Positions 16,585 through 25,350 of a stretch of 64,000 nucleotides of DNA are shown here, in pieces. Made by a program: the position numbers and the translations under genes. The notes under the pieces are model-generated. The model was given only the letters and a program-made list of their open reading frames with translations, had not been told where the DNA came from and did no database searches. The stretch is from Solirubrobacterales bacterium (lineage in GTDB: Bacteria; Actinomycetota; Thermoleophilia; Solirubrobacterales; Solirubrobacteraceae). Each line of letters starts with the position of its first letter. The first letter of the stretch is position 1. The stretch covers positions 152,129 to 216,128 of the forward strand of contig JAPLCJ010000047.1 in the NCBI GenBank assembly GCA_026392255.1, in the 5' to 3' direction.

Positions 16585-19500
16585 ATGAGCTCTAACGCAC
16601 CAACAGTTCACCTTCACGTCCACTCGGAGTACTCACTGCTCGATGGTCTCTCAAGTATCGAAGCGCTGGCAAAGCGCGCGGCTGAGTTGGATCAGCCGGC
16701 TATAGCCCTGACTGACCACGGGGTGATGAATGGCGCACTGGAGCATTACCTGGCTTGTAATAAGCATGGAATCAAGCCGATTCTTGGCTGTGAGATCTAC
16801 TACAGCGATGACCGTCATCGCAAGGAAGGGCCACGGGAGAAGCTCAACCACCTGACGCTTCTGGCTACCAGTGACGAGGGCTACGCCAACCTCGTCAAGA
16901 TGACCTCGCGAGGCTTCACCGAGGGCTTCCACTCAGGGCGTCCTCGCGTGGACGCTGACCTGATGTCACAACATTCAGAGGGTGTTGTTGCGCTTACTGG
17001 ATGTCTCTCCTCCCGCATTTGTTCGCTCTTGGGCGACGACCGGCCGGATGATGCTCGCGAGCACGCGGACAAGCTCGCTGGAATATTTGGTCCCGAGAAT
17101 CTCTACTTCGAAGTTCAAAAGAATGGGATTGACCGGCAGGAGAAGGCCAACGAGGGTCTGATTCGGATGGCCGCAGACATGGGCCGGCCAATTGTTGGCA
17201 CAGCGGATGTTCACTACCTCCGCAAGGAAGATCACCACCACCATTCAGCGCTTGTCTGCGTTGCGACAAAGTCAACGCTTGCGGCCCCGAAGCTCCAGAT
17301 GTCCGGCAATGAGTACTTCCTGCGCAGCAACGAGGAGATGAGGGTCCTCTTCAAGGATCTCCCGCAGGCGCTTGAGACCCAGTTGGAGATCGCCGAGCGC
17401 TGCTCAATCGATATCGACATGAGTCGCCAGATCATTCCTCGCTATGACGCACCCGATGGCAAGACACCGGCTCAGTACCTACGTCATCTCGTTGAGAGCG
17501 GCCTTGAGCACCGCTATGGCTCGCCCGTGCCAGCGGGTCACCGAGAGAGGGCTGACTTTGAACTTGGGGTCATCGAGGAGATGGGCTTTGACTCGTACTT
17601 CCTGATCGTCTGGGACTTCGTCAACTACGCCAAGTCGGAGGGCATTCCAGTCGGTCCTGGTCGTGGCTCGGCCGCAGGCTCGATCATCGCCTATGCGTTG
17701 GGAATCACTGATGTGGACCCAATCGAGTACGACCTTCTCTTCGAGCGGTTCCTCAACCCAGAACGTGTGTCCATGCCAGACATGGATATTGACTTCTCCA
17801 TTCGCGGGCGTGATCGCGTGATCCGTTATGTGACCGAGAAGTACGGTGAGGATGCTGTCGCCCAGATCATCACGTTCGGCAAGAGCGCGCCGAAGCAGGC
17901 GATTCGCGATGCCGCCCGAGTGCTCGATAAGGACTACGCGCTGGGTGACCGAGTAGCCAAGGCAGTTCCGGATCCGATCATGGGGCGTAACCCAACGTTT
18001 GAGGAGATTCTCGGCGGTGAGAGCGAGCTCCAGAAGATGATCGACGCAGACCCTGAAGCTAAGGAGATTGTGGAGGTTGCGCGGGGCCTTGAGGGAGTAG
18101 TTCGAAACAGCTCCGTCCATGCCGCTGGCGTGGTGATCGCCGACCGTCCACTGACTGACATTGCGCCCGTTCAGCTCGCAGAGACCAACGAGGTAGATGA
18201 GAACGGGAAGAAGCGCTACCGAGTGGTGACGGCCTTCTCGCAGAAGCCAATTGAGCAGCTCGGCCTGCTGAAGATGGACTTCTTGGGGCTTCGGAACCTC
18301 GATGTAATCGTCGATGCCGTCAAGTTGATCGAAGAGGCCACAGGGACCAAGCCCGACATTGACTCGCTGCCGCTGGATGACCCTGCGACCTTCAAGATGC
18401 TCGCCAAGGCTGACTCAGTTGGAATATTCCAGTTTGAGTCAGAGGGCATGCGAAAAGCCCTGCGGCAGGTTAAGCCGACCGAGTTCGGTGACCTCATTGC
18501 TCTGGTGGCGCTCTACCGCCCGGGCGCCATGGACAAGATCCCCGACTATGCCCGCGGGAAGCTCGACCCGGACGCAATCACCTACAAGGATCCGCGACTT
18601 GAGCCGATCCTTGCTGAGACCAAGGGTGTGATTCTTTATCAGGAACAGGCCATGTTGATCTCAAAGGAGCTCGCAGGATTTTCTGGCGCACGAGCAGACG
18701 ACTTGAGAAAGGCCATCGGCAAGAAGGATCGCAACGCAATGGCCGCGCTGAAAGACGAGTTCTTTGCTGGCTGCCGGACCTCGGGCACAAGCGAGGGAAC
18801 TGTCGCTTGGATCTGGGAAGCCAATGAGCGTGCAGCGGACTACTCCTTCAACAAATCCCACGCTGCCTGTTATGCACTGATCTCCTACCGGACGTCATGG
18901 CTTAAGGCCAACTATCCCGCCCAGTACATGGCCGCCTTGGTTAGCTCGGTGATGTCCACCAAGGACAAGGTTCCGTTCTATCTGTCACACGCTGATGAAA
19001 TGGGCCTCGTTCTTCTCCCACCCGATGTCAACGGGTCCGAGCACGGCTTCTCAGTTGAAGGCACGTCGATTCGCTTCGGGCTGGATGCCGTCAAGGGTGT
19101 CGGCTATCAAGCGGTTGAGGCCATTCTTGGAGCGCGTGAGGATGCTCGCTTTGATTCGATCTTCGACTTCTGCGAACGGGTCGACGGACGCATGGTCAAT
19201 AAGGGTGCGATCGAGGCTCTAATCAAGGCGGGCGCATTTGATTCAACCGGGTCGACACGCAAGGGAATGCTCGCTGTGGTGGAGCAGGCGATCTCAGGAG
19301 GCCAGCAGACGCGTCAGGACGCCGCGACAGGGCAAGGGAACCTCTTTGCGGGATTGGATGACGATTCCAGTGTTACTCAGTCCATACGGCCTTCTATCCC
19401 TTCGGGCGAGTTTGAACGCAAGGAGCTTCTTGCTGGCGAGCGCGACTCCACGGGCATCTACATCTCAGCCCATCCGCTCAGGGAGGTCCGAGCTGCGATG

Positions 19501-20082
19501 GCCAAGGCGGTCGATTGCGGTATCGGTGGGCTTGGTGAACGTAAGGACCGCGAACGTGTAACTACAGGCGGCATCCTCACCAAGGTTGCGCGGGTTCGCA
19601 CACGTTCCGGGGACCCAATGATCCGAGCAGTTCTCGAGGACCAGGAGGGCGCCTGCGACCTACTGATCTTCAAGAAGGGGGTTGAGAAACTCGGCCACTT
19701 GCTGGAGGAAGATCGAATCCTGATCGTCAACGGCGAACTTGACCGTAAGGATGAAGGACGTCCGACAATCCTGATCCGAGAGGTCAAGGAATTTGAGCCG
19801 ACGGAAGACGAGATCCGAGATGCTGAGGCGGCCGCCGAGGTAGAGGAAGCCGGGATCACAGTTCGGGTTCCAGCTTCAGGTGTTGCCGGTCAGGTACTTG
19901 ACGATCTCAAGGACCTGCTCGCGGCTAATCCGGGTGGAAGTCCGGTGACGCTTGAACTGCCAGCGAAGGATGGGATCCGAACGATCGTCTTGGGCGATGA
20001 CATGAAGGTCAATGCCTCACCTGGTGTTCGCAGCCAGATAGAGGCCCTGCTGGGCGTTGGGTCCTTGGCTGAGGCGGCTTAG
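16585..20082 (+). CDS. dnaE: DNA polymerase III alpha subunit
   Basis: Main replicative polymerase; 1165 residues, close to the DnaE family length. N-terminal PHP domain with HLHVHSEYSLLDG and LTDHGVMNG, the palm with the catalytic aspartates in PDMDIDFS (~399-406), a helix-hairpin-helix/beta-binding region, and a C-terminal OB fold (~960-1060, containing TGGILTKVARVRTRSG). The PHP metal-site histidines near the N-terminus look intact. Start ATG chosen from the -10 position. It ends in a 4-base convergent overlap with nfo. Confidence 0.97.
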   Translation: MSSNAPTVHLHVHSEYSLLDGLSSIEALAKRAAELDQPAIALTDHGVMNGALEHYLACNKHGIKPILGCEIYYSDDRHRKEGPREKLNHLTLLATSDEGYANLVKMTSRGFTEGFHSGRPRVDADLMSQHSEGVVALTGCLSSRICSLLGDDRPDDAREHADKLAGIFGPENLYFEVQKNGIDRQEKANEGLIRMAADMGRPIVGTADVHYLRKEDHHHHSALVCVATKSTLAAPKLQMSGNEYFLRSNEEMRVLFKDLPQALETQLEIAERCSIDIDMSRQIIPRYDAPDGKTPAQYLRHLVESGLEHRYGSPVPAGHRERADFELGVIEEMGFDSYFLIVWDFVNYAKSEGIPVGPGRGSAAGSIIAYALGITDVDPIEYDLLFERFLNPERVSMPDMDIDFSIRGRDRVIRYVTEKYGEDAVAQIITFGKSAPKQAIRDAARVLDKDYALGDRVAKAVPDPIMGRNPTFEEILGGESELQKMIDADPEAKEIVEVARGLEGVVRNSSVHAAGVVIADRPLTDIAPVQLAETNEVDENGKKRYRVVTAFSQKPIEQLGLLKMDFLGLRNLDVIVDAVKLIEEATGTKPDIDSLPLDDPATFKMLAKADSVGIFQFESEGMRKALRQVKPTEFGDLIALVALYRPGAMDKIPDYARGKLDPDAITYKDPRLEPILAETKGVILYQEQAMLISKELAGFSGARADDLRKAIGKKDRNAMAALKDEFFAGCRTSGTSEGTVAWIWEANERAADYSFNKSHAACYALISYRTSWLKANYPAQYMAALVSSVMSTKDKVPFYLSHADEMGLVLLPPDVNGSEHGFSVEGTSIRFGLDAVKGVGYQAVEAILGAREDARFDSIFDFCERVDGRMVNKGAIEALIKAGAFDSTGSTRKGMLAVVEQAISGGQQTRQDAATGQGNLFAGLDDDSSVTQSIRPSIPSGEFERKELLAGERDSTGIYISAHPLREVRAAMAKAVDCGIGGLGERKDRERVTTGGILTKVARVRTRSGDPMIRAVLEDQEGACDLLIFKKGVEKLGHLLEEDRILIVNGELDRKDEGRPTILIREVKEFEPTEDEIRDAEAAAEVEEAGITVRVPASGVAGQVLDDLKDLLAANPGGSPVTLELPAKDGIRTIVLGDDMKVNASPGVRSQIEALLGVGSLAEAA

Positions 20083-20948
20083 TCCTTCAGCCCGCGGGCC
20101 TTCCTGCCCTGCTTGAGAAGTTGCCTCATCTTGCGGACATCCTCTAGCTGAGCTTCTGCCCCCCCGGTGCCCGGCCCTTCCAGAATGGCTGGTAGATGCG
20201 CGAACCGGGGTTCGGCCATAAACAGTCCCAAGCCCTTCCCGCCAATCAGGCCCTCTCCCGGTGGTGCGTGCCGGTCCTTGTTTGATCCCAGCTCAGTCTT
20301 TGAGTCGTTGACATGCAAAGACCTAAGTCGGTCCAGTCCAATCGCTGAGTCGCAGGCATTGACGGTCTCGGCAATTCCTTCGAGCGTGCTGACGTCGTAG
20401 CCAGATGCGTACAGGTGGCATGTATCTAGGCAAACACCAAGCCGTGGGTCTCCTCCGGATGCCGTCAGCAGCTCCGAAAGTTGCTCAAATGAGCGGCCTA
20501 GAGTGCCGCCGGCACCAGCGGTGTTCTCGAGGTGTAGCTCGCAGCTCCCTGTTTCCTTCAGCGCCTCGGCGATGACTTCACCAGCACGAGCTACTGCCTC
20601 GTTCGGGTCGCCATCTTTTGCTGAACCTGGGTGAAGAACTACTCCGTTGGCACCAATCTTATCGCCGACCTCGAGTGCGTTAATCAGTCCAGTTAGTGAT
20701 TTCTCTCTCAGCTCTGGGTCAGTTGATGCACAGTTGAGAAGGTAGACAGCATGGATCAGGACCGGTCCGATTCGGCTTTCTTCGCGAGCAGTCCGAAAGG
20801 CATCAATCGCCTCCTCCGTATGGTTTGTTGGCTTCCACGCCCGTGGAGACTGAGAGAAGATCTGGATTGCATCGCACTCCCTTTCGACGCCCCGTTCGAT
20901 CGCTTTGGGGAGGCCCCCGGCCGGTGAGACATGTGCTCCGACTACCAT
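20079..20948 (-). CDS. nfo: Endonuclease IV (apurinic/apyrimidinic endonuclease)
   Basis: Zn-dependent AP endonuclease of base-excision repair; 289 residues. TIM-barrel motifs: VGAHVSPAGGLPKAIERG at the start, VLHPGSAKD, ENTAGAGGTLG, GVCLDTCHLYASGYD, HVNDSKTELGSNKDRHAPPGEG. These carry the metal-binding His, Glu and Asp residues. The start ATG at 20948 is chosen because it opens the VVGAHVS strand and has AAGGGA 6 nt upstream. Only 12 bases separate it from the divergent gltX start, so each gene's promoter must lie at or within the other's 5' end. Confidence 0.95.
   Translation of the reverse strand: MVVGAHVSPAGGLPKAIERGVERECDAIQIFSQSPRAWKPTNHTEEAIDAFRTAREESRIGPVLIHAVYLLNCASTDPELREKSLTGLINALEVGDKIGANGVVLHPGSAKDGDPNEAVARAGEVIAEALKETGSCELHLENTAGAGGTLGRSFEQLSELLTASGGDPRLGVCLDTCHLYASGYDVSTLEGIAETVNACDSAIGLDRLRSLHVNDSKTELGSNKDRHAPPGEGLIGGKGLGLFMAEPRFAHLPAILEGPGTGGAEAQLEDVRKMRQLLKQGRKARGLKD
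20943..20948 (+). promoter_or_regulatory. Possible -10 box for gltX overlapping the nfo start codon
   Basis: TACCAT, 12 nt before the gltX ATG. Its last three bases are the complement of the nfo start codon, so transcription of gltX would begin inside the nfo leader. Confidence 0.3.
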
Positions 20949-20960
20949 GCGGTTCCCTTC

Positions 20961-22316
20961 ATGAGAGTTCGATTCGCACCATCTCCTACGGGAGCCCTCC
21001 ACATTGGTGGAGCCCGCACCGCCCTTTTCAACTGGCTGCTTGCTCGCGGCCAGGGCGGATCAATGGTGCTGCGCATCGAAGATACCGATCGGGAGCGGTC
21101 GACAGAGGAGAACATCGCCCAGATCCTCGACGCGTTGGAGTGGCTCGGTATCGAGTGGGACGAAGGTCCGATCATGCAGACCTCAAACGAGGCCCGCCAC
21201 AGAGAGGTGTTGGCCCAACTAGAAGAGTCAGGCAAGGCTTATCGCTCGTCTGCCAATGCGGACGATGTCCGGGCTTGGAAGGAGAAGCATGGAGCCGAGC
21301 GTGGCTTCCGTGGAGAGGCCGAAGCAGATGGAGCCTTGCGCCTTCGCATTCCAGATGAAGGGGAGACTGTGGTTGCCGACGCCGTGCGTGGCGAGGCCGT
21401 GTTCGCCCACCGTCACCTAGATGACCCTGTGATTGCTCGCGGGGACGGAACCCCGCTCTACAACCTTGCCGTTGCGATTGACGATCTTGATGCGGGCATC
21501 ACCCATGTGGTGCGGGGCGAGGACCATCTGTCCAACACTCCAAAGCAGGTTTTGGTTCTGGAGGCTCTCGGCGCCGACATCCCGATCTATGCCCACCTTC
21601 CGCTCCTTCATGGGCCGGATGGAAAGAAGCTCTCGAAGCGCCACGGCGCGGCCTCTGTTCAAGAGCTCAGGGACGCGGGGTACTTGCGCGAGGCGGTTGT
21701 CAATTACATGGCACTGCTCGGAGCTGGTTATGACTCTGACCGTGAAATCTTCACTGCGGCTGAACTTGCCGAGCGCTTTGCGCTGGAACGCGTTTCAAAG
21801 AGTCCGGCGGTGTTTGACGATAAGAAGCTGCGCCACATCAACGGGCTCTACCTTCGCGAGCTCGATGAGGGTGATCTGGTTTCTCGGCTCGAGGGTTTCA
21901 CGGGGCGATCTGGGATAGCCGGAGCTGTCGCAATTTCCCGCGAGAAGTTCCAGACTCTGGCTGAGTTTGAGCCGCTCTGCGGCTTCATTTTCGACGGCCC
22001 TGGGGATGACCCCAAGGCCGTTGCAAAGATCTTTGGCAAGGATGAGGCTCGGCCAGCGCTGATCCGGGTTAGAGAGGTCCTTGCTGGTTTGACTCAAGAC
22101 TTCACTCATCAAGATATTGAGGCCGCGCTGGAGCCTCTTCCCGACGAGTTCGGTGTGGGGGCGGGAAAGATCTTCCAGCCCATCAGGGTTGCTCTTAGCG
22201 GAACGACAGTCTCGCCTGGGATCTTCGAGACCCTTGCCCTGCTTGGGCAGTCCGAAAGCCTTGCTCGCATAGACGCGATGCTCGCCAAGCTTGCTGATGC
22301 CGCTGGAGCCGCATAG
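20961..22316 (+). CDS. gltX: Glutamate--tRNA ligase
   Basis: Class I synthetase; 451 residues, slightly short for GluRS. HIGH-type motif RFAPSPTGALHIGGARTAL at the N-terminus and KMSKS-type KKLSKRHGA (~222-230) are clear, followed by a helical anticodon-binding domain (~300-451). With gatCAB also in the window, it may be non-discriminating, charging tRNA-Gln with Glu for later amidation; that is inference from gene content. The ATG at 20961 fits the family start. Its TAG stop is the first half of the -10 box for the next gene. Confidence 0.97.
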   Translation: MRVRFAPSPTGALHIGGARTALFNWLLARGQGGSMVLRIEDTDRERSTEENIAQILDALEWLGIEWDEGPIMQTSNEARHREVLAQLEESGKAYRSSANADDVRAWKEKHGAERGFRGEAEADGALRLRIPDEGETVVADAVRGEAVFAHRHLDDPVIARGDGTPLYNLAVAIDDLDAGITHVVRGEDHLSNTPKQVLVLEALGADIPIYAHLPLLHGPDGKKLSKRHGAASVQELRDAGYLREAVVNYMALLGAGYDSDREIFTAAELAERFALERVSKSPAVFDDKKLRHINGLYLRELDEGDLVSRLEGFTGRSGIAGAVAISREKFQTLAEFEPLCGFIFDGPGDDPKAVAKIFGKDEARPALIRVREVLAGLTQDFTHQDIEAALEPLPDEFGVGAGKIFQPIRVALSGTTVSPGIFETLALLGQSESLARIDAMLAKLADAAGAA

Positions 22317-22319
22317 GAT
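22314..22319 (+). promoter_or_regulatory. -10 box for the Rrf2 regulator, made from the gltX stop codon
   Basis: TAGGAT, 6 nt before the GTG at 22326. Bases 22314-22316 are the gltX stop. Confidence 0.45.
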
Positions 22320-22325
22320 CCGCTC

Positions 22326-22715
22326 GTGATCTCAATCACTGCCAAAGCGCCATATGGAATCAGCGCGCTAGTCGAGCTAGCTCTGTCACCGGAGGGAACG
22401 CCTGTCCCGGCAGCTGAGATTGCGCGAAAGAGGGGCATTCCACCTCAGTTTCTAGAGCAGATTTGCGCGACGCTGAGGAGAGCCGGGCTACTCGTGAGTC
22501 AGCGCGGCGTTAAGGGAGGTTTTCGCTTGGCCAAGCCAGCCGGGGAGATCACTGCTCTCGAGGTTGTTGAGATTCTGGACGGAAGCTTGGGCGCAGGAGC
22601 CGAGGGAGTATTTCGGGATGCTGCGGATGCCGCGCGCGCAGTGTTGGGCAAGAGAACCATTGAGGAGCTCGCCAAATCAGAAGCTGGCGGCGCCTCACCC
22701 ATGTACTTCATCTAG
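22326..22715 (+). CDS. Rrf2-family transcriptional regulator, CymR-like candidate
   Basis: A 129-residue Rrf2 winged-helix DNA-binding protein. The N-terminal HTH includes KAPYGISALVELAL, PVPAAEIARKRGIPPQFLEQI and the wing LVSQRGVKGGFRLAKP (~57-72). The three-Cys Fe-S cluster site of IscR/NsrR/RirA is absent; the only Cys is in the HTH (~47), so it is not an Fe-S sensor of that type. It lies immediately before cysK and cysE, as expected for a cysteine-metabolism regulator like Bacillus CymR. The protein ends SPMYFI; an aromatic residue plus C-terminal Ile is the shape of known CysK-docking tails. Function as a CysK-controlled repressor is inference. Confidence 0.85.
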   Translation: MISITAKAPYGISALVELALSPEGTPVPAAEIARKRGIPPQFLEQICATLRRAGLLVSQRGVKGGFRLAKPAGEITALEVVEILDGSLGAGAEGVFRDAADAARAVLGKRTIEELAKSEAGGASPMYFI

Positions 22716-22744
22716 CGCGGGGTGACATCGAGGGGTTCGTCAGT

Positions 22745-22750
22745 TACCCT
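22745..22750 (+). promoter_or_regulatory. -10 box for cysK
   Basis: TACCCT, 6 nt before the ATG at 22757; leaderless spacing. Confidence 0.42.
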
Positions 22751-22756
22751 TGGCGA

Positions 22757-23686
22757 ATGGCCTTAAAACCGGTACGAGTAGAGGATTTAGTTGGCGGGAC
22801 CCCGATGGTTCCGATCAAGCGGCTCTTTCCCGACTGTAAAGCGAAGCTCTTCGGCAAGATTGAGTCGAGGAATCCCGGCGGATCCGTCAAGGATCGCATT
22901 GGTCTTGCGATGATCAATGAGGCCGAGCAGTCAGGCCTCATTACCCCCGGCAAGACGCGAATCGTCGAGGCCACCTCCGGCAACACGGGGATTGCGTTGG
23001 CGTTCGTCTGCGCGGCACGCGGCTATGAGCTGGTCCTTGCGCTCCCTCAGGGCATGAGCCGGGAGCGGGAGACCCTTCTAAAGCTTTTCGGCGCACACGT
23101 CGAGATTGTTGAATCGATGGGGGGTATGAACGAGGCTGTCGCTGAGGCTGGGCGTATGGCTGAGGACGCCAACAGCTGGCTTCCAGATCAATTCTCAAAC
23201 CCCGCCAATCCCAAAGCGCACTATGAGGGGACTGGCCCAGAGATTTGGGAAACCCTCGGCGGCAAAGTTGACGTGCTCGTTTGCGGGGTAGGAACGGGAG
23301 GGACAATCACAGGGGCTGGCCGATTCCTTAAGGAGCAAAACCCCGAGCTCAAGGTGATTGCGGTTGAGCCAGAGTCATCGCCCGTCCTAAGTGGCGGAGT
23401 CCCCGGACCACATCGGATTCAGGGCATCGGCGCGGGGTTCGTGCCGAAGGTGCTAGATCGAAACCTGATCGACGAAGTCATTGTGGTTTCAGACGACGAT
23501 GCGATCGAAACAGCGTGGGCGGCTGCAAGCACCGAGGGTCTCCTGATCGGGATGAGCTGCGGAGCCGCACTCTGGGGGGCCATGACGTATTCCAACGCGA
23601 CCGGTGCTTCCGGGAAGCGAGTGGCAGTCGTGTTGCCTGACTCTGGTGAGCGGTACGCCACGGCACCTTTCTTTGCACCAGCCTGA
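22757..23686 (+). CDS. cysK: Cysteine synthase (O-acetylserine sulfhydrylase)
   Basis: PLP enzyme making cysteine from O-acetylserine and sulfide; 309 residues. PLP lysine Lys45 in NPGGSVKDR, substrate loop TSGNTG (73-78), phosphate-binding loop GVGTGGTITG (~177-186), and C-terminal PDSGERY. All fit CysK rather than cystathionine beta-synthase, which would be longer. It has its own leaderless-type promoter, 41 bases after the Rrf2 gene. In many organisms CysK binds the C-terminal Ile of serine acetyltransferase; here that tail is on the regulator and not on CysE. Confidence 0.95.
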   Translation: MALKPVRVEDLVGGTPMVPIKRLFPDCKAKLFGKIESRNPGGSVKDRIGLAMINEAEQSGLITPGKTRIVEATSGNTGIALAFVCAARGYELVLALPQGMSRERETLLKLFGAHVEIVESMGGMNEAVAEAGRMAEDANSWLPDQFSNPANPKAHYEGTGPEIWETLGGKVDVLVCGVGTGGTITGAGRFLKEQNPELKVIAVEPESSPVLSGGVPGPHRIQGIGAGFVPKVLDRNLIDEVIVVSDDDAIETAWAAASTEGLLIGMSCGAALWGAMTYSNATGASGKRVAVVLPDSGERYATAPFFAPA

Positions 23687-23709
23687 CCTTTAGCTCACCG
23701 CTGATTCGT

Positions 23710-23721
23710 GACAGTGCTGTC
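23710..23721 (+). promoter_or_regulatory. Inverted repeat upstream of cysE
   Basis: GACAG-TG-CTGTC, a perfect 5-bp dyad about 40 bases before the cysE -10. A related GTGACA sequence lies before cysK. It could be an operator for the adjacent Rrf2 protein; unproven. Confidence 0.25.
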
Positions 23722-23738
23722 TATTCGGCCTGCAGGGT

Positions 23739-23767
23739 TTGCTCACCAAGGGATCGCTCGTTAGAGT
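23739..23767 (+). promoter_or_regulatory. Promoter for cysE
   Basis: TTGCTC (23739-23744), a 17-base spacer and TAGAGT (23762-23767), which is 7 nt before the ATG at 23775. It is one of the few units here with a plausible -35. Confidence 0.45.
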
Positions 23768-23774
23768 CAGTCGC

Positions 23775-24500
23775 ATGGCTCTTCCAGGCATTCAGCTCTT
23801 CTCAAAAGTCGCGAACGAGATTCGGCATGACGTTACAGCCGCAATTGAGCGCGATCCCGCAGCACGGGGAGTTGGTTCGCCGACCATTCTCGCCCTCTGG
23901 CCTGGTGTTCACGCGATCTTGGCTCACCGGGTTGCGCATGCGCTCCACTCCTCGGGAGTTCCGATCGCTCCGCGCGTGATTGCCGCGGGAACTCGGTTTG
24001 TAACTGGGGTTGAGATTCACCCAGCGGCAGAGATCGGAGAGGGCCTGTTCATCGATCATGGAATGGGTGTTGTGATCGGGGAGACATCCAGCATTGGTTC
24101 GAACGTGACCATCTATCAGGGGGTCACGCTTGGAGGGACGGGCTTTGCTGGAGGTAAACGGCATCCAACCGTTGGAGACGACGTGACTATCGGGTCAGGG
24201 GCCAAGCTCCTCGGTCCCATTGAGGTTGGTGATCGAGCAAAGATTGGTGCCAACAGCGTGGTGATTCATGACGTTCCAGAAGGCGCCACCGTTGTTGGCA
24301 ATCCTGGTCATCCAGTCAGGGTCGATGGTGAACGTCCTACAGGACCTGACGCTGACTGGGCTCACCTTCCCGACCCAGTAGCGGACGCACTCGGTTCTCT
24401 GGCTGTCCGGCTAGATGCGGTCGAGAGAGAGCTAGGCAGTAAGCCGGCTGAGGTACGCCGTTTGACTCCACGGCGGGGTCCAACTAGCGCCGGAGGCTAG
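23775..24500 (+). CDS. cysE: Serine O-acetyltransferase
   Basis: Makes O-acetylserine from serine and acetyl-CoA for CysK. 241 residues. A helical N-terminal part (~1-70; the short type found in many Gram-positives) is followed by the left-handed beta-helix of hexapeptide repeats (~75-190) containing HPAAEIGEGLFIDHGMG and GGTGFAGGKRHPTVGD, with the catalytic His in the DHG motif. The C-terminus ends LTPRRGPTSAGG after a ~50-residue tail and lacks the terminal Ile that lets many SATs dock into CysK. Start at ATG 23775 by leaderless spacing. Its TAG stop overlaps the stop of the convergent glycosyltransferase. Confidence 0.93.
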   Translation: MALPGIQLFSKVANEIRHDVTAAIERDPAARGVGSPTILALWPGVHAILAHRVAHALHSSGVPIAPRVIAAGTRFVTGVEIHPAAEIGEGLFIDHGMGVVIGETSSIGSNVTIYQGVTLGGTGFAGGKRHPTVGDDVTIGSGAKLLGPIEVGDRAKIGANSVVIHDVPEGATVVGNPGHPVRVDGERPTGPDADWAHLPDPVADALGSLAVRLDAVERELGSKPAEVRRLTPRRGPTSAGG

Positions 24501-25273
24501 TTTCTCGATGCCTCTTCGGGGGTGATGCGGGCGCTAGGGCGCATCTCCGCTTCGGTACGACGGCGAAGAGAGAGCACGGACCACATGGCTTCTATTGCTA
24601 TGCGGCTTGACATCTTGCTAGTCCCAGCGAGGCGGTCCCTGAAGACGATCGGAACCTCAACGATCTTGAGGCCCTGAAGCATTGCCCGGTATGTGACCTC
24701 TATCTGAAATACGTAACCCTCAGCCTTGACCGTCTCTAGGTTGATAGCTTCCAACGCGCTTGCCTTGAGGCACTTAAATCCGCCTGTTAGATCACTGACT
24801 TCTGCTCCGAGAATGGTGCTGGCATAACGGCAGCCACCCCGACTCAAGACCCTTCGTGTGGTGCCCCAGTCGAGCACCACTCCACCGCTTACATAGCGGG
24901 ACCCGATCACGACATCGGCGGTCTGGGACGCCTCAAGTAGGCGAGGGATATCAGCTGGGTCATGAGAGAAGTCTGCGTCCATCTGGACGACCTTCTGTGC
25001 GCCTTGGGCAAGGGCGTGCTTAAAGCCTGCGACATATGCACGGCCAAGGCCTTCTTTGCCAGCGCGGTGAAGAACCCTCACCCTGCCCTCGCTTGCAACG
25101 CTCAGACGGTCTGCGATTGCTCCAGTCCCGTCGGGCGAGTTGTCGTCCACGACAAGGATGTTCCAAGAGTCTGGCGCTGCCTGTTCAAGCTGCTTACTGA
25201 TGGCAGCCACAACTGACTCGAGGTTCTCTTTCTCGTTATATGTGGGGAGGACAAGCCAGATTGCTTCGGACAC
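24497..25273 (-). CDS. Polyprenol-phosphate mannose synthase-like glycosyltransferase (GT2)
   Basis: A 258-residue GT-A fold enzyme of the DPM1/Ppm1 family, which transfers a sugar (usually mannose from GDP-mannose) to polyprenyl phosphate for cell-wall glycolipids or protein mannosylation. N-terminal LVLPTYNEKENL, VVDDNSPDGTG (~41-51), the DxD metal site QMDADFSHDP (Asp99 and Asp101), GSRYVSGG and the acceptor-side motif TGGFKCLKASAL. There are no membrane helices, so it resembles single-domain DPM1 and not Ppm1 fused to Lnt. GTG start 7 nt after a TAGCCT box. The exact sugar is not certain. Confidence 0.9.
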   Translation of the reverse strand: MSEAIWLVLPTYNEKENLESVVAAISKQLEQAAPDSWNILVVDDNSPDGTGAIADRLSVASEGRVRVLHRAGKEGLGRAYVAGFKHALAQGAQKVVQMDADFSHDPADIPRLLEASQTADVVIGSRYVSGGVVLDWGTTRRVLSRGGCRYASTILGAEVSDLTGGFKCLKASALEAINLETVKAEGYVFQIEVTYRAMLQGLKIVEVPIVFRDRLAGTSKMSSRIAIEAMWSVLSLRRRTEAEMRPSARITPEEASRN

Positions 25274-25280
25274 GTCGCTG

Positions 25281-25286
25281 AGGCTA
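25281..25286 (-). promoter_or_regulatory. -10 box for the GT2 gene
   Basis: TAGCCT on the minus strand, 7 nt before the GTG at 25273. Confidence 0.45.
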
Positions 25287-25338
25287 CCTGCCGGCTAGGC
25301 GGGTGCGCGGCTCAGTCGGTGATCGCGGCGGTCTGTGG

Positions 25339-25344
25339 CAGAAT
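25339..25344 (+). promoter_or_regulatory. Possible -10 box for the polysaccharide deacetylase
   Basis: CAGAAT, 6 nt before the ATG at 25351. It is a weaker match than its neighbours, but the spacing is right. Confidence 0.3.
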
Positions 25345-25350
25345 CGTCCA

